From Rubidibacter lacunae KORDI 51-2 (lineage in GTDB: Bacteria > Cyanobacteriota > Cyanobacteriia > Cyanobacteriales > Rubidibacteraceae): a DNA stretch of 64,000 bases. How positions within the stretch are numbered: the stretch's first letter is position 1; every line of letters starts with the position of its first letter. Both the position numbers and the translations under genes were made by a program. The notes below the pieces were generated by a model. It saw nothing but the letters and a program-made list of their open reading frames with translations. It searched no databases and was not told where the DNA came from. Shown here one piece after another: positions 54,526 to 63,982 of this stretch. Location of the stretch: assembly GCF_000473895.1 (NCBI RefSeq), contig NZ_ASSJ01000001.1, forward strand, positions 1 through 64,000. The letters are read 5' to 3'.

Positions 54526-57500
54526 ATGTACGAAGATTGGCACGCAAAAAGTCAAACGCGCAAGGAGCAACTGTGGAATCAGCTCGTTCCCCTCTACGAG
54601 AACTTGTCCTTGCTAGAAAGGCAAATGGTGCGGTTAGTGGCGATCGCCTACGAACCCGTGGCGCGGGGTATATTCGCCGCCATGCTGCAACAAGTCGGGG
54701 TCCAGCACCCTCGGGGAAAGGCATGGACGACAGCGCACGTGAAACCCTATTGCGAGCGCTTGATTGCCGACGGGCTGCTGGTTGCCGAGCAAAGACGAGG
54801 AATGCGCTGCCAGCCTGCAATTTTAGAAGTGGCGACCCGAGACGCGATTGCTGCCGGGGAGTTCAAGCGGCTGAGCGGCGTGGTGCAACAGCTCAAACCG
54901 TTACGTCAATATGGCAAGAGCGGTCCGCTGCTTTTTGACAGCGAAGACCAGTTCGTGCGCGAGGTACGCATCGCGCTGTATCGTGGTGACTGGAAAGCGA
55001 TACAGCAATACGAGCGCGATTTCCGCACGTACAGCTATTACAGAAACGAAAAACTCGCTACCTCCTCTGTACTTGTCTGGGTTAGCAGCAATCCTTTCGA
55101 TGGCGAGTGGTTGGCGTCGCTGTCACCAGCTATCTACGAAACGGCTCTGTCGAGCATTCTGACCCACGCGCTCTGCAGTTTGGAATCATCCGAAGCTGCA
55201 TGGGAGCAGCTCATCCGCGGGGTTGAAACCGCCACGCCCGAGCCGTCGGAGCGGGCGATCGCCACTCTCGTCGAACAATACATCTTCCGCGGCGAGCTAG
55301 AGGAAGCCGCTCGCCAGCTCGATGCCTTCGAACCCGAACGCCACGAGCGGTGTTTGTATGGGGGCTGGCTGTCCTTTCTGAAGGGGGAGAATGCTGAAGC
55401 GATCGCACAGTTCGAGCAAGGGCTGAAACGCCGGTCCAAGGAAACCGGGAAGCGCAAGAACGTGTTTTTCAAGGACTGCGGCGGTCTGTTCTTTGTTTTG
55501 GCCCTGCTGAAAGATGGCTCTCCCCAACGACTGCAGCAAGCAATCGACTATCTCAACGCTTGGAACCGTCACTTCAATGGTCACTGGCTGCAGCCGAGTC
55601 ACCAGGTACTCGCTGCGGTAACGGAGTTTTGTCAGTCTGGCAATCCGGGACTGCAGGAACTCGCCTGCCAATACGGCAGCCTCGCTCCCAACGAAGTCAT
55701 CAGTATCGAGCATCTCATCAACGCTCTGTGCATTTATTGGCTGGACAAGCAAGCAGCCCAAGAGTCCTTGCCTGTCTTCTTAGACGAGCTGTGCGGGCTG
55801 GCCGAACGAGCGGGATACTACTGGCTGGCAGAGCAGTTTGGCGACCTATCGATTCGGGCCAAGCTCGGCGATCGCCAAGACCGAGCCAGCATCGAGTTGC
55901 GGAAAGAAATTGCCGACGCCAATACCCTGGCCGACATCGTGCGACCAAGAGAACCTTGGGAGTTTGCCCTCGATGCACTGGTTGAACTGCAGCCACCCGC
56001 GATGAGTGCAGCTGAGGCCGTCGAAGAAAACAACAAACGCTTGGCATGGTTCTTGACGTGGTACGCGAGCGATCGCTGGTCGCTGCAGCCGCGCGAGCAA
56101 AAGATTGGAGCCAGCGGTCAGTGGAGTAAGGGACGTCCCGTTGCTCTCAAACGCCTCTACAAAGACCCGGATGAATTTACTTACTGCACCGCCCAAGACC
56201 GACTGGTCTGCGGTTGGGTCCGGCGAGAGCAATACGGCCCGTATGGCTACACGGAGTATCGACTTGCTTCCCAGGCCTTAAAGTCCCTCGTCGGCCACCC
56301 GTTAGTGTTTTTGGATGACGGCGCGACCCGAATGGATTTGGTCGCCGGGGAACCAGAGCTGCGAATCGAGAAAGGGAAATCGCAGCAGCTGACTGTAAAG
56401 CTGGTGCCGCCGCTACCACACCACTGCGACGTCCTGGCAATTAAGGAAGCCTCCACCCGTCTCAAGGTGATTGAAATCACGGCCAAACATCGCCGCATCG
56501 CCAGCATTCTCGGGGATAGCAACCAGCTTAAGGTTCCTGAGTCCGCGCGCGAACGCCTGCGGGACGCGATCGCCGCTGCATCGAGTCACGTGGCGGTGCA
56601 ATCGGATATTGGGGGGGTGAGCAACCTGAGGGAAGTTCCCGCCGAGAGCAAGCCCCACTTCCAAATCCTGCCGGTTGGAGAAGGGTTGAAGGTGGCTGCA
56701 CGAGTGCGTCCGTTTGCAACTGGCGGACCCGATTATGTGCCGGGAGAAGGAAGCCCGACAGCGATCGCCGAGGTGGCCGGAGAGCGCCTGCAAACCAATC
56801 GCGATTTGCAGGCCGAAAAGCAACGTCTGGACGAGGTGCTGGCAGCTTTGCCGACATTAACACGCCACGAAGAAGCAGGCGGTGAGTGGTCGCTCGCAGA
56901 ACCGGACGCCTGTTTGGAGATGTTGTTGGAGCTCCAAGAGCTCGGCGAAGGCGCTTCGGTGGAATGGCCGGAAGGAGAGAAACTGCGGGTCGGCCACCGC
57001 GCTGACGCGAGTCACTTTCAGTTGAGCTTGGCAAAAAAGCAAGATTGGTTCGCGATCGACGGCTCTCTGCAACTCGATAACAACCTCGTCCTGGATATGC
57101 AGGAGTTGCTAGATTTACTCGCCCGCACCCCCGGACGCTTCCTGCCCCTCGGGGACGGGCAGTTTTTGGCCCTGACACAGTCTTTCCGCAAGCGCCTGGA
57201 GGAATTGCGCGCGTTTGCAACGAAACGCGGCAACAGCTATGGGTTGCATCCCCTAACCGCTCACGCGATCGAGGACTTTACCGAAGAAGTCGGGAAGCTT
57301 AAAGCAGACAAGCATTGGCGAGAGCGCGTCCGTCGCCTGCGCGAAATGGAAACATTGCAACCGCAGGTGCCATCAACGCTGCAGGCTGAGTTGCGCGATT
57401 ACCAACAGGAGGGATTCTGTTGGCTGGCTCGGCTGGCCCATTGGGGAGTGGGGGCGTGCTTGGCCGACGACATGGGCTTGGGTAAGACCCTACAAGCGCT

Positions 57501-58761
57501 GGCAGTCGTCCTCACCCGCGCGCCTCAGGGACCGACGCTCGCGATCGCGCCCACCTCGGTCTGTGGCAACTGGGAAGCAGAGGCAAGCAAATTCGCCCCG
57601 ACGCTGAATCTCCTCAGTCTCGACGGCGATCGCCAGCAACTTCTCGACCGGCTTCAACCTTTCGACCTGCTCGTGTGCAGCTATGGGCTTCTGCAACAGG
57701 AGGACGTGGCCGCCATGCTCGCCAAGGTGTCTTGGGAAACGGTCATCCTCGACGAGGCGCAGGCGATAAAAAATGCGGCCACGAAACGATCGCGGGCGGC
57801 AATGTCTTTGCAGGCCGGATTCAAGTTAATTTTGACGGGCACGCCGATCGAAAATCACTTGGGCGAACTGTGGACTCTCTTTCAGTTCATCAATCCGGGT
57901 TTGCTCGGTTCCCTAGAGAGCTTCAACCAACGCTTTGCTTATCCGATCGAACGAGATCGCAACAAACAGGCACGCGAGCGTCTTAAAAAACTAATTCGGC
58001 CCTTTTTGTTGCGCCGCCGCAAGAGCCAGGTTCTCGAAGAGCTGCCAGCCCGCACGGAGATTGCGTTGCGCGTCGAGCTGAGCCTCGAGGAGAGGGCTTT
58101 TTACGAGGCGTTGCGACGAGAGGCGTTGGCGAATGTGTCAGACAGCAAAGCGGCAGCGGGGCAGAAGCACTTGCAAGTATTAGCCGAAATTATGCGCTTG
58201 CGACGGGCTTGTTGCCACCCGCGCCTCGCGAACGACCAGGTGAACCTGCCCAGTGCAAAGCTGAAGTGCTTCGGCGAAGTCCTAGCGGAACTGTTAGAGA
58301 ACAACCACAAAGCTCTAGTGTTCAGTCAGTTTGTCGATCATTTGCAGATCGTCCGCGAGTATCTGGAGACCCAAACTATTCGGTATCAGTACCTCGATGG
58401 CAGTACGCGGGCCGCAGATCGCCGCAAGCGGGTCCAGGCGTTTCAGGCTGGAGAGGGCGATGTCTTCTTAATCAGCCTGAAGGCTGGAGGCACGGGTTTG
58501 AATCTGACGGCGGCAGACTACGTCATTCACCTCGACCCTTGGTGGAACCCAGCGGTTGAGGACCAAGCCTCCGATCGCGCCCATCGCATCGGCCAGCAGC
58601 GCCCGGTAACCATCTACCGACTGGTGACTGTCAGCACCATTGAGGAGAAAATCATCGACTTGCACCGCCACAAGCGCGATCTTGCCGATAGCTTACTTGC
58701 AGGCACTGATGCAGGCGGCAAGCTCTCCACTCACGAACTTCTGAAACTTATGGGCGCGTAG
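54526..58761 (+). CDS. Large SNF2-family ATPase with unassigned N-terminal half
   Basis: A 1411-aa protein. The C-terminal third is a complete SNF2 translocase engine: DDMGLGKT (Walker A, about 981-988), DEAQAIKN (Walker B, about 1075), LTGTPIENHLGELWTLFQF (about 1103), motif V SLKAGGTGLNLTAADYVIHLDPWWNP (about 1317) and DRAHRIGQ (motif VI). It should move on double-stranded DNA or remodel protein-DNA complexes. The N-terminal 950 residues are not clearly assignable: the first 100 look like a winged-helix region (LLERQMVRLVAIAYEPVARGIF), and about 250-450 has TPR-like helices. There is no nuclease or methylase domain. It stands alone between long gaps. Confidence 0.9.
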   Translation: MYEDWHAKSQTRKEQLWNQLVPLYENLSLLERQMVRLVAIAYEPVARGIFAAMLQQVGVQHPRGKAWTTAHVKPYCERLIADGLLVAEQRRGMRCQPAILEVATRDAIAAGEFKRLSGVVQQLKPLRQYGKSGPLLFDSEDQFVREVRIALYRGDWKAIQQYERDFRTYSYYRNEKLATSSVLVWVSSNPFDGEWLASLSPAIYETALSSILTHALCSLESSEAAWEQLIRGVETATPEPSERAIATLVEQYIFRGELEEAARQLDAFEPERHERCLYGGWLSFLKGENAEAIAQFEQGLKRRSKETGKRKNVFFKDCGGLFFVLALLKDGSPQRLQQAIDYLNAWNRHFNGHWLQPSHQVLAAVTEFCQSGNPGLQELACQYGSLAPNEVISIEHLINALCIYWLDKQAAQESLPVFLDELCGLAERAGYYWLAEQFGDLSIRAKLGDRQDRASIELRKEIADANTLADIVRPREPWEFALDALVELQPPAMSAAEAVEENNKRLAWFLTWYASDRWSLQPREQKIGASGQWSKGRPVALKRLYKDPDEFTYCTAQDRLVCGWVRREQYGPYGYTEYRLASQALKSLVGHPLVFLDDGATRMDLVAGEPELRIEKGKSQQLTVKLVPPLPHHCDVLAIKEASTRLKVIEITAKHRRIASILGDSNQLKVPESARERLRDAIAAASSHVAVQSDIGGVSNLREVPAESKPHFQILPVGEGLKVAARVRPFATGGPDYVPGEGSPTAIAEVAGERLQTNRDLQAEKQRLDEVLAALPTLTRHEEAGGEWSLAEPDACLEMLLELQELGEGASVEWPEGEKLRVGHRADASHFQLSLAKKQDWFAIDGSLQLDNNLVLDMQELLDLLARTPGRFLPLGDGQFLALTQSFRKRLEELRAFATKRGNSYGLHPLTAHAIEDFTEEVGKLKADKHWRERVRRLREMETLQPQVPSTLQAELRDYQQEGFCWLARLAHWGVGACLADDMGLGKTLQALAVVLTRAPQGPTLAIAPTSVCGNWEAEASKFAPTLNLLSLDGDRQQLLDRLQPFDLLVCSYGLLQQEDVAAMLAKVSWETVILDEAQAIKNAATKRSRAAMSLQAGFKLILTGTPIENHLGELWTLFQFINPGLLGSLESFNQRFAYPIERDRNKQARERLKKLIRPFLLRRRKSQVLEELPARTEIALRVELSLEERAFYEALRREALANVSDSKAAAGQKHLQVLAEIMRLRRACCHPRLANDQVNLPSAKLKCFGEVLAELLENNHKALVFSQFVDHLQIVREYLETQTIRYQYLDGSTRAADRRKRVQAFQAGEGDVFLISLKAGGTGLNLTAADYVIHLDPWWNPAVEDQASDRAHRIGQQRPVTIYRLVTVSTIEEKIIDLHRHKRDLADSLLAGTDAGGKLSTHELLKLMGA

Positions 58762-58782
58762 TTGCCGCGCGCAGCAGCAACG

Positions 58783-58992
58783 CTAGCTCTCTTCGCGCTC
58801 GACAACTTCACTGCCGGCAATCGCGAAGCCCCAAGCTGGATGCTTGTCTGCCAGATGCCGAGCGGCATCGACTTCGCCCAGCCGACACAGCTCGACCAGT
58901 TGCCGATAGCCGGATTCGCGATCGCTGCAACGGCCGAGACGGCGATCGCCGATCGGTCGGGCAAATGCATCGATGTTCCCGAGTTTCTTCAT
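58783..58992 (-). CDS. Small hypothetical protein
   Basis: A 69-aa frame with a protein-like C-terminal half: YRQLVELCRLGEVDAARHLADKHPAWGF, a helical pair that recalls a short TPR/ankyrin-like conserved cyanobacterial domain. ATG 58992 opens it (MKKLGNIDAFARPIGDRR). Longer in-frame starts upstream give Arg-rich noise. It is convergent with the SNF2 gene, whose stop is 21 bases away. No family name is offered. Confidence 0.45.
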   Translation of the reverse strand: MKKLGNIDAFARPIGDRRLGRCSDRESGYRQLVELCRLGEVDAARHLADKHPAWGFAIAGSEVVEREES

Positions 58993-59402
58993 GGCGGTTG
59001 CCGGTGCTTGCGCGTGACGTGCGAGGAGCAGGCGATCGCGTCCTGTCCTAGCTCGCACATTATCTCGCAAGCTGAGGTGACGCTGGTGGAACGCCCGGCA
59101 CCTCAAATCGAGAGACTCCCATGCGGTCGTGGATTGTCGGGCGCGATCGCGCGCTGACATGCGGTAGGCAACGACGGCGATCGCGCGGCCGCCACCGAGC
59201 CAAGCGCTAAACTTAAACCAGCCGCATCCGAGCACTGCCAAGGCCTAAGGTGCCGGGCATTCGAGCCGGGGTGACACTTCCGCTGACCTCCGACAGCGAT
59301 TGTGCGACTAGACCGCTTGCAAAACTTCCGATTGGCTTTACGGCGCTTCAAGAGGCGTTGTAGGCGGTCTGCTTGTAGTAGCGAGGAGGGGTGTCGAGCT
59401 GC
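58993..59402. other. Gene-free stretch before the hisD-like gene
   Basis: Nothing recognisable beyond a strong purine-rich ribosome site at about 59383-59389 (GAGGAGG). Frames on both strands are Arg/Pro/Ser-rich noise. Confidence 0.4.
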
Positions 59403-60695
59403 ATGCTGCGAATCATCACTAATGTTGCCGAGGCTCGGATGGAGCTGCGGCGTATCGGCAACCGCATTCGCGACATTCAAATTGCCGACCGGGAAGCGGC
59501 CGTGCGCGAGCTGTTCGGTCGAGTTCGGCGTATCGGCGATCGCGCGATCTTTGAAGCCGGCGCCCGCGAACCGCTCCGCACGACTGGCTCGGAACTGGAT
59601 GCAGCGTATCAACAGCTTTCCAAAGAAGCTATCGACGCCCTGCGCGCAGCCTATCGCGAGGTCGAGGCCTTTCACCGCCAGCAACTGCTGCACCCCTGGG
59701 TGCAGTTCGGCGCGGGCGGACGCGTCTGGGGTCGGCGCTACCAGCCAGTGGATTGCGCGGGGATTTATGTGGACGGCGGTCAGTCCGCTGGCGCAGCAAC
59801 GACGATCGCCCTGGCAGTGCCAGCTCGAATAGCGGGCGTGGCGCGCGCGGTTTTAGTTGCAGCCCCGGAAGCCGACGGGCGCGTGCACCCAGCCGTCCTG
59901 GTGGCAGCGCAGGAAGCAGGCATTACCGAGATCTATCGCGTGCGGGGAGCTGCCGCGATCGCAGCGCTAACGTACGGTACCGAGACGATTCCTGCCGCCA
60001 ATGCAATCGCGGGGGTCGGCGATGTGGATGTGGCGCTGGCGAAACAGCTGGCCTACGGCACGACGGGCGTTGACGGGCTGCAGGGACTGACGGAGTTGGC
60101 AATCGTGGCTGATGACAGTGCCGACCCAGCAATAGTGGCCGCAGATATGCTGGCCGAAGCCGAACGGGATTCGATGGCAGCTGCCGTGTTGCTGACAGCA
60201 GACATCGATTTTGCCCGGGGTGTTCAAAAGGCTGTAGAGCAATTGCTGCCAGCACACCCGCGCCGGACGCTCGCTGAAAAGGCGATCGCCCATTACGGAT
60301 CGATTGCGGTAGTCGGGTCGATGGCTGAGGCGATCGCGCTAGCAAACGAGTTTGCGCCTGAGCGTCTAGCACTTGCAGTGCGGGATCCGTGGGCGCTGCT
60401 GGAGTCGGTGCGCCATGCAGGGACGATTTTCCTCGGGCAAGAAACTCCTTTGGCGGCGGGCGATTACCTGGCTGGCTGCGATCGCGCCTTGCCGGCGTCG
60501 GGGGGAGCGCGCTACGCATCTGGTGTGGGCGTAGAGACATTCTTGAAGGCATCTAGATTAGTGCAGTACCCTGCTGCTGCGCTGGAAGGCGGGATAGCGA
60601 CCCTGGCAACGCTTGCCGATTTGGAAGGACGCTACGCCCAAGTCAAGGCTTTATCCCTACGCCAGCAACTGGATGATAAGAGCGCGTTCGGCTGA
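59403..60695 (+). CDS. hisD: Histidinol dehydrogenase homologue lacking catalytic histidines
   Basis: A 430-aa HisD-fold protein of normal length. Family landmarks are RVRRIGD, IYVDGGQSAGAATTIALAVPARIAGV, GAAAIAALTYGTE, VADDSADPAIVAADMLAEAERD, EFAPERLALAV, GTIFLG, AAGDYLAG and SGVGVETFLKASR. By-eye alignment to E. coli HisD gives: Gln259 to Glu252, His262 to Arg255, Glu326 kept (Glu320), His327 to Arg321, Asp360 kept (Asp354), His367 to Arg361, and His419 to Gln413. Most zinc and acid-base residues are therefore gone, and ordinary histidinol oxidation is unlikely. Start ATG 59403 begins MLRIITNVAEA like cyanobacterial HisD; GTG 59391 is an alternative. The symbol marks homology, not proven activity. 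Confidence 0.85.
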   Translation: MLRIITNVAEARMELRRIGNRIRDIQIADREAAVRELFGRVRRIGDRAIFEAGAREPLRTTGSELDAAYQQLSKEAIDALRAAYREVEAFHRQQLLHPWVQFGAGGRVWGRRYQPVDCAGIYVDGGQSAGAATTIALAVPARIAGVARAVLVAAPEADGRVHPAVLVAAQEAGITEIYRVRGAAAIAALTYGTETIPAANAIAGVGDVDVALAKQLAYGTTGVDGLQGLTELAIVADDSADPAIVAADMLAEAERDSMAAAVLLTADIDFARGVQKAVEQLLPAHPRRTLAEKAIAHYGSIAVVGSMAEAIALANEFAPERLALAVRDPWALLESVRHAGTIFLGQETPLAAGDYLAGCDRALPASGGARYASGVGVETFLKASRLVQYPAAALEGGIATLATLADLEGRYAQVKALSLRQQLDDKSAFG

Positions 60696-60913
60696 GATGC
60701 CTTTGGAACTGTAGAGAACAGCTTAAGAGGTACGGCGATCGCGGGCATAGGACCTGCCTTGCCAAGCGCTAGTTGCTGGCTGCGCGATCGTCAGAAATCG
60801 CCTGCTGGCAAGACGCGGCTTCAAAACGCAACTGTTGCTTTAAGCCCCCCGACTGCACCACCATCGCGTCACGCGGGGCAGTTTGCGAACGTCACTGCAG
60901 GGAGGCTCGCCTC

Positions 60914-62011
60914 CTAAAACGGCTTGCGCGCGACCCAGTACTTACTCGCGAGGTAGTTGTAGACAGATTCCACCTCGAAACCAGCACTCCGCAGGCGATC
61001 TTCTAGATTGTCGGTGATGTAGTGCTTGTAGTAGGGCTCGTGGAACGTAGCCGGAAAGTTTTTCATAAGCGGCAGCATCTCCGGCGAGTCAATCGCCTGA
61101 ACCGAGTCGCAAATAACAAACGTCCCGCCCGGCTGTAACACGCGATAAATCTCGTTGATGACATTCTGGCGCGCGTCGCCCGGCAGCTCGTGAAACGAAA
61201 ACACGCAGGTGATGCCGTGGAAATAGCTGTCGGCATAGGGCAACTGTTCGGCATTCGCTTGCAGCAACTGCGGCAGCTCGCCCGGCAGCTCAGACATCAG
61301 CGCATTTGCCTTGCGCAAGTAAGCAGGCGACAAATCCGTCCCGTACAACGAGGCTTGGGAAAGCGCTGCCCGCAACATGCGCAACGTCCGACCCGTCCCG
61401 CAGGCCACATCGAGCACGCGTACCAATGATTGAGGAACCGCTGCGAAGGCATACTCCAAACCCTGCTTCAGCGGAGCTAAAATGCGACGGCGCATGGCAT
61501 CTGCCGAGCCGTTGAACAGTAATTCCACCTGTAGGTCGTAAAGCTCGGCTGAGGAGTCGCTAAGGTAGCCGTCAGTTTGGTTGTGGAATTTCTGCAGGTA
61601 ATATTTCGGATAGCCTTCAGTGCTGACATCTGCAGGTACATCTTGATAGCGACGATTGCGAACGCATTCCCAGGTGTTCGGCAAGTCCAAGACTAATGCT
61701 GGGTAGAGCGTCAAGAAATCCAGCCAAGGGTTATCAAACAGCAGGCTTTTTGGGTAAACCCCGCACTCGGCGTCGTGCCAATCGGCGGACTGAAGCCGCT
61801 CTAAACGCTGTTGGAGGAAGGCAAAGGTCTCATCCGCAACTGCAACGGTGTCAGGCTTAGGCACGAAGCTGAATGTCTTTGCCAATCGCGTCGCTGTCGT
61901 TTTGTGTGCCAGGGCAAATGCCGCTTTGCTCTGCTGGAGTAGGTCGTATGCCGATTTCAGAAGTGGGTTGAGTGCTTGGGACAGTCGGTCGATGTTCGGC
62001 GTAGAAGTCAT
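60914..62011 (-). CDS. Class I SAM-dependent methyltransferase
   Basis: A 365-aa protein. An N-terminal helical extension (about 1-205) is followed by a Rossmann-like methyltransferase core with VLDVACGTGRTLRML (motif I, about 209-223), YGTDLSP (motif II), FVFSFHELPGDARQNVINEIYRVLQPGGTFVICD (motifs post-IV to V), and a short C-terminus. It resembles the UbiE/COQ5-type group by pattern; the substrate is unknown. It stands alone on the minus strand, and the stop lies at the edge of a 14-bp inverted repeat (60901-60914). Confidence 0.85.
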   Translation of the reverse strand: MTSTPNIDRLSQALNPLLKSAYDLLQQSKAAFALAHKTTATRLAKTFSFVPKPDTVAVADETFAFLQQRLERLQSADWHDAECGVYPKSLLFDNPWLDFLTLYPALVLDLPNTWECVRNRRYQDVPADVSTEGYPKYYLQKFHNQTDGYLSDSSAELYDLQVELLFNGSADAMRRRILAPLKQGLEYAFAAVPQSLVRVLDVACGTGRTLRMLRAALSQASLYGTDLSPAYLRKANALMSELPGELPQLLQANAEQLPYADSYFHGITCVFSFHELPGDARQNVINEIYRVLQPGGTFVICDSVQAIDSPEMLPLMKNFPATFHEPYYKHYITDNLEDRLRSAGFEVESVYNYLASKYWVARKPF

Positions 62012-62641
62012 GGGCTATCGGTAAGCGAAGCAATAATGCGATTGCTTGCATCGCTTTATGTCAAGAATCTTTGAACAATCTTTTATTATATCAACCCAAG
62101 GAAGTGCTTAGTCAGATAGCAGATTGGGAACCTTTACCCCTCGGGATTGTTGGCCTCATCAGCGATCGACATTGTGAAAATTGGTATAACCAAGCCATTT
62201 ATAGGAAGCTGGCGGCGTCTCCCGTAGGAGAACGTCCCGCCCGACAGTTGTTTTCAAGACCTCAAAAATCCCCACCCCCGAGGGATGTTCGGACAGAACT
62301 AAGCAATCGCACACCGCTCGGGGGAAAGCCTTTCCAAGGATCGGGATATTGGTTTGGCTTGTCGGACGGCTTGCATGCATTTTTTGAAGTTACGGCCGGA
62401 TTGCTGAAGTCGTTGCGCAGAATCGCGATCGCGCCGGCGTGCTGGAACCGCAAAGTTGCAGGATATTGCAAGCAGACCGTTACCGCTTGCAGAACCCTTA
62501 CTGCTCGCGGAGGACCTGACGGTATTTCTAGCAAGCTTGTTGTCAGTAAGGCTTCCTACCAACCGGATTTTTCAACAAGTATGAAATCGCAGTCTGCCAG
62601 CACGACCTAGACTTGGAGAAGATAAATCCAAGAGGCAACCC
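62012..62641. other. Gap upstream of gor
   Basis: A 179-codon plus-strand frame (62071-62610) spans most of it, but it has no ribosome site and no recognisable protein character, so I do not call it. A GGCGTCTCCCGTAGGAGA-type sequence near 62213-62231 resembles short dispersed repeats seen in many cyanobacterial genomes. The gap should carry the promoter of gor. Confidence 0.4.
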
Positions 62642-63982
62642 ATGAGCTACGATTACGACCTATTCGTCATCGGCGGGGGCTCCGGTGGCATCGCTGCTGC
62701 GCGCCGGGCAGCTGGCTACGGAGCCAAAGTCGGCCTCGCCGAAGTCGATCGCCTTGGGGGCACCTGTGTCAATCGCGGCTGCATTCCCAAAAAGCTGATG
62801 GTCTATGCGTCGCATTTTCCCGACTTTTATGAAGATGCCACCGGCTACGGTTGGTCGCCGGTCAACAGTCAACTCGATTGGCCGCACCTCGTCTCGGCGA
62901 TCGATAAGGAACTGCGCCGCCTCAACGACATCTACGTGACGAAACTGGCCGAAGTGGATATTCATCGGACTTACTCGCGGTTGTTAGATCCCCATACCGT
63001 CGAAGCGGGCGATCGCAAAGTCACGGCCGATAAAATCCTCATTGCTGTTGGCGGCAAACCCGTTCATCCCTCCATTCAAGGCATCGAGCACGCTGTTAGC
63101 TCCGACGCCATGTTTTCTTTGCCCGAACAGCCAAAGCGCATGCTCGCGATCGGCAGCGGCTACATTGCCTCAGAGTTTGCCTGCATTCTTCACCACCTCG
63201 GCACTGAAGTCACCCAGTTCACCAAACACGACCTCATCCTCAAGGGCTTCGATGACGATCTCCGCGAACACCTACAAAATTCAATGGGCGAACAGGGCAT
63301 CCGGATCCTGCAGAAAAGTCAAGTCGGGTGGCCGGTGCAGATCGAACGCGTCGACAGCGGTTTAAAAGTATGCTTCGAGCAGGGCGACCCGATTGAAGTA
63401 GATCTGATCCTCAGTGCCGTCGGTCGCCGCCCGAACTTAGAGAAACTCGGACTTGAAAATGCCGATGTCGAAACCTCCAGCGGCGCGATCGCGGTGGACG
63501 AACATAGCCGCACGACGCAACCCAACATCTACGCGGTCGGAGACTGCACCAATCGCGTCAACCTCACGCCCGTTGCCATCCGCGAAGGTCGCGCCTTCGT
63601 CGATACAGAATACGGCAAGCAACCCTGGGTAATGAGCCACGAAAACGTGCCGTCCGCGATCTTCACGACGCCCGAAGCAGCTTCCGTCGGACTAGGTGAA
63701 GCGCAGGCTCGCGAGCGCTACGGCAACGAGGCGATCGACACCTACCGCGCCCGGTTTGCTGCCACTTATTACGCTTTGACTCCGCGCCGCCAGCGCTCGA
63801 TGCTCAAGCTTGTAGTCGAGCGAGACAGCGATCGCGTCCTCGGCGTGCATATGGTCGGCGACCACGCGGCAGAGATTATTCAAGGCATGGCGATCGCGGT
63901 GAAGATGGGTGCCAAGAAAGCTGACTTCAATGCCACGGTCGGCATTCACCCATCTGTTGCCGAAGAGTTCGTGACAATGTAA
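62642..63982 (+). CDS. gor: Glutathione-disulfide reductase
   Basis: A 446-aa flavoprotein disulfide reductase that regenerates glutathione with NADPH in the cytoplasm. FAD motif VIGGGSGGIAAARRAAGYGAKV is near 9-30; the redox-active CVNRGCIPKK (about 42-51) has two cysteines four residues apart. The second nucleotide motif is AIGSGYIASEFA (about 177-188), FAD motif TQPNIYAVGDCTNRVNLTPVAI follows, and the C-terminal dimer/active-site segment ends near HPSVAEEF (HPS). The start is ATG 62642, with GGCAACC close by but no strong ribosome site. Confidence 0.95.
   Translation: MSYDYDLFVIGGGSGGIAAARRAAGYGAKVGLAEVDRLGGTCVNRGCIPKKLMVYASHFPDFYEDATGYGWSPVNSQLDWPHLVSAIDKELRRLNDIYVTKLAEVDIHRTYSRLLDPHTVEAGDRKVTADKILIAVGGKPVHPSIQGIEHAVSSDAMFSLPEQPKRMLAIGSGYIASEFACILHHLGTEVTQFTKHDLILKGFDDDLREHLQNSMGEQGIRILQKSQVGWPVQIERVDSGLKVCFEQGDPIEVDLILSAVGRRPNLEKLGLENADVETSSGAIAVDEHSRTTQPNIYAVGDCTNRVNLTPVAIREGRAFVDTEYGKQPWVMSHENVPSAIFTTPEAASVGLGEAQARERYGNEAIDTYRARFAATYYALTPRRQRSMLKLVVERDSDRVLGVHMVGDHAAEIIQGMAIAVKMGAKKADFNATVGIHPSVAEEFVTM

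Noticed and set aside
54526-58761. Complete DISARM, Zorya or other named defence system around the SNF2 gene
   Set aside because: No methylase, nuclease, phospholipase or MotAB-like partner is encoded nearby.
62071-62610. 179-codon plus-strand frame as a gene
   Set aside because: No ribosome site, no domain and a Pro/Arg/Ser-driven composition; it also overlaps a dispersed-repeat-like sequence.
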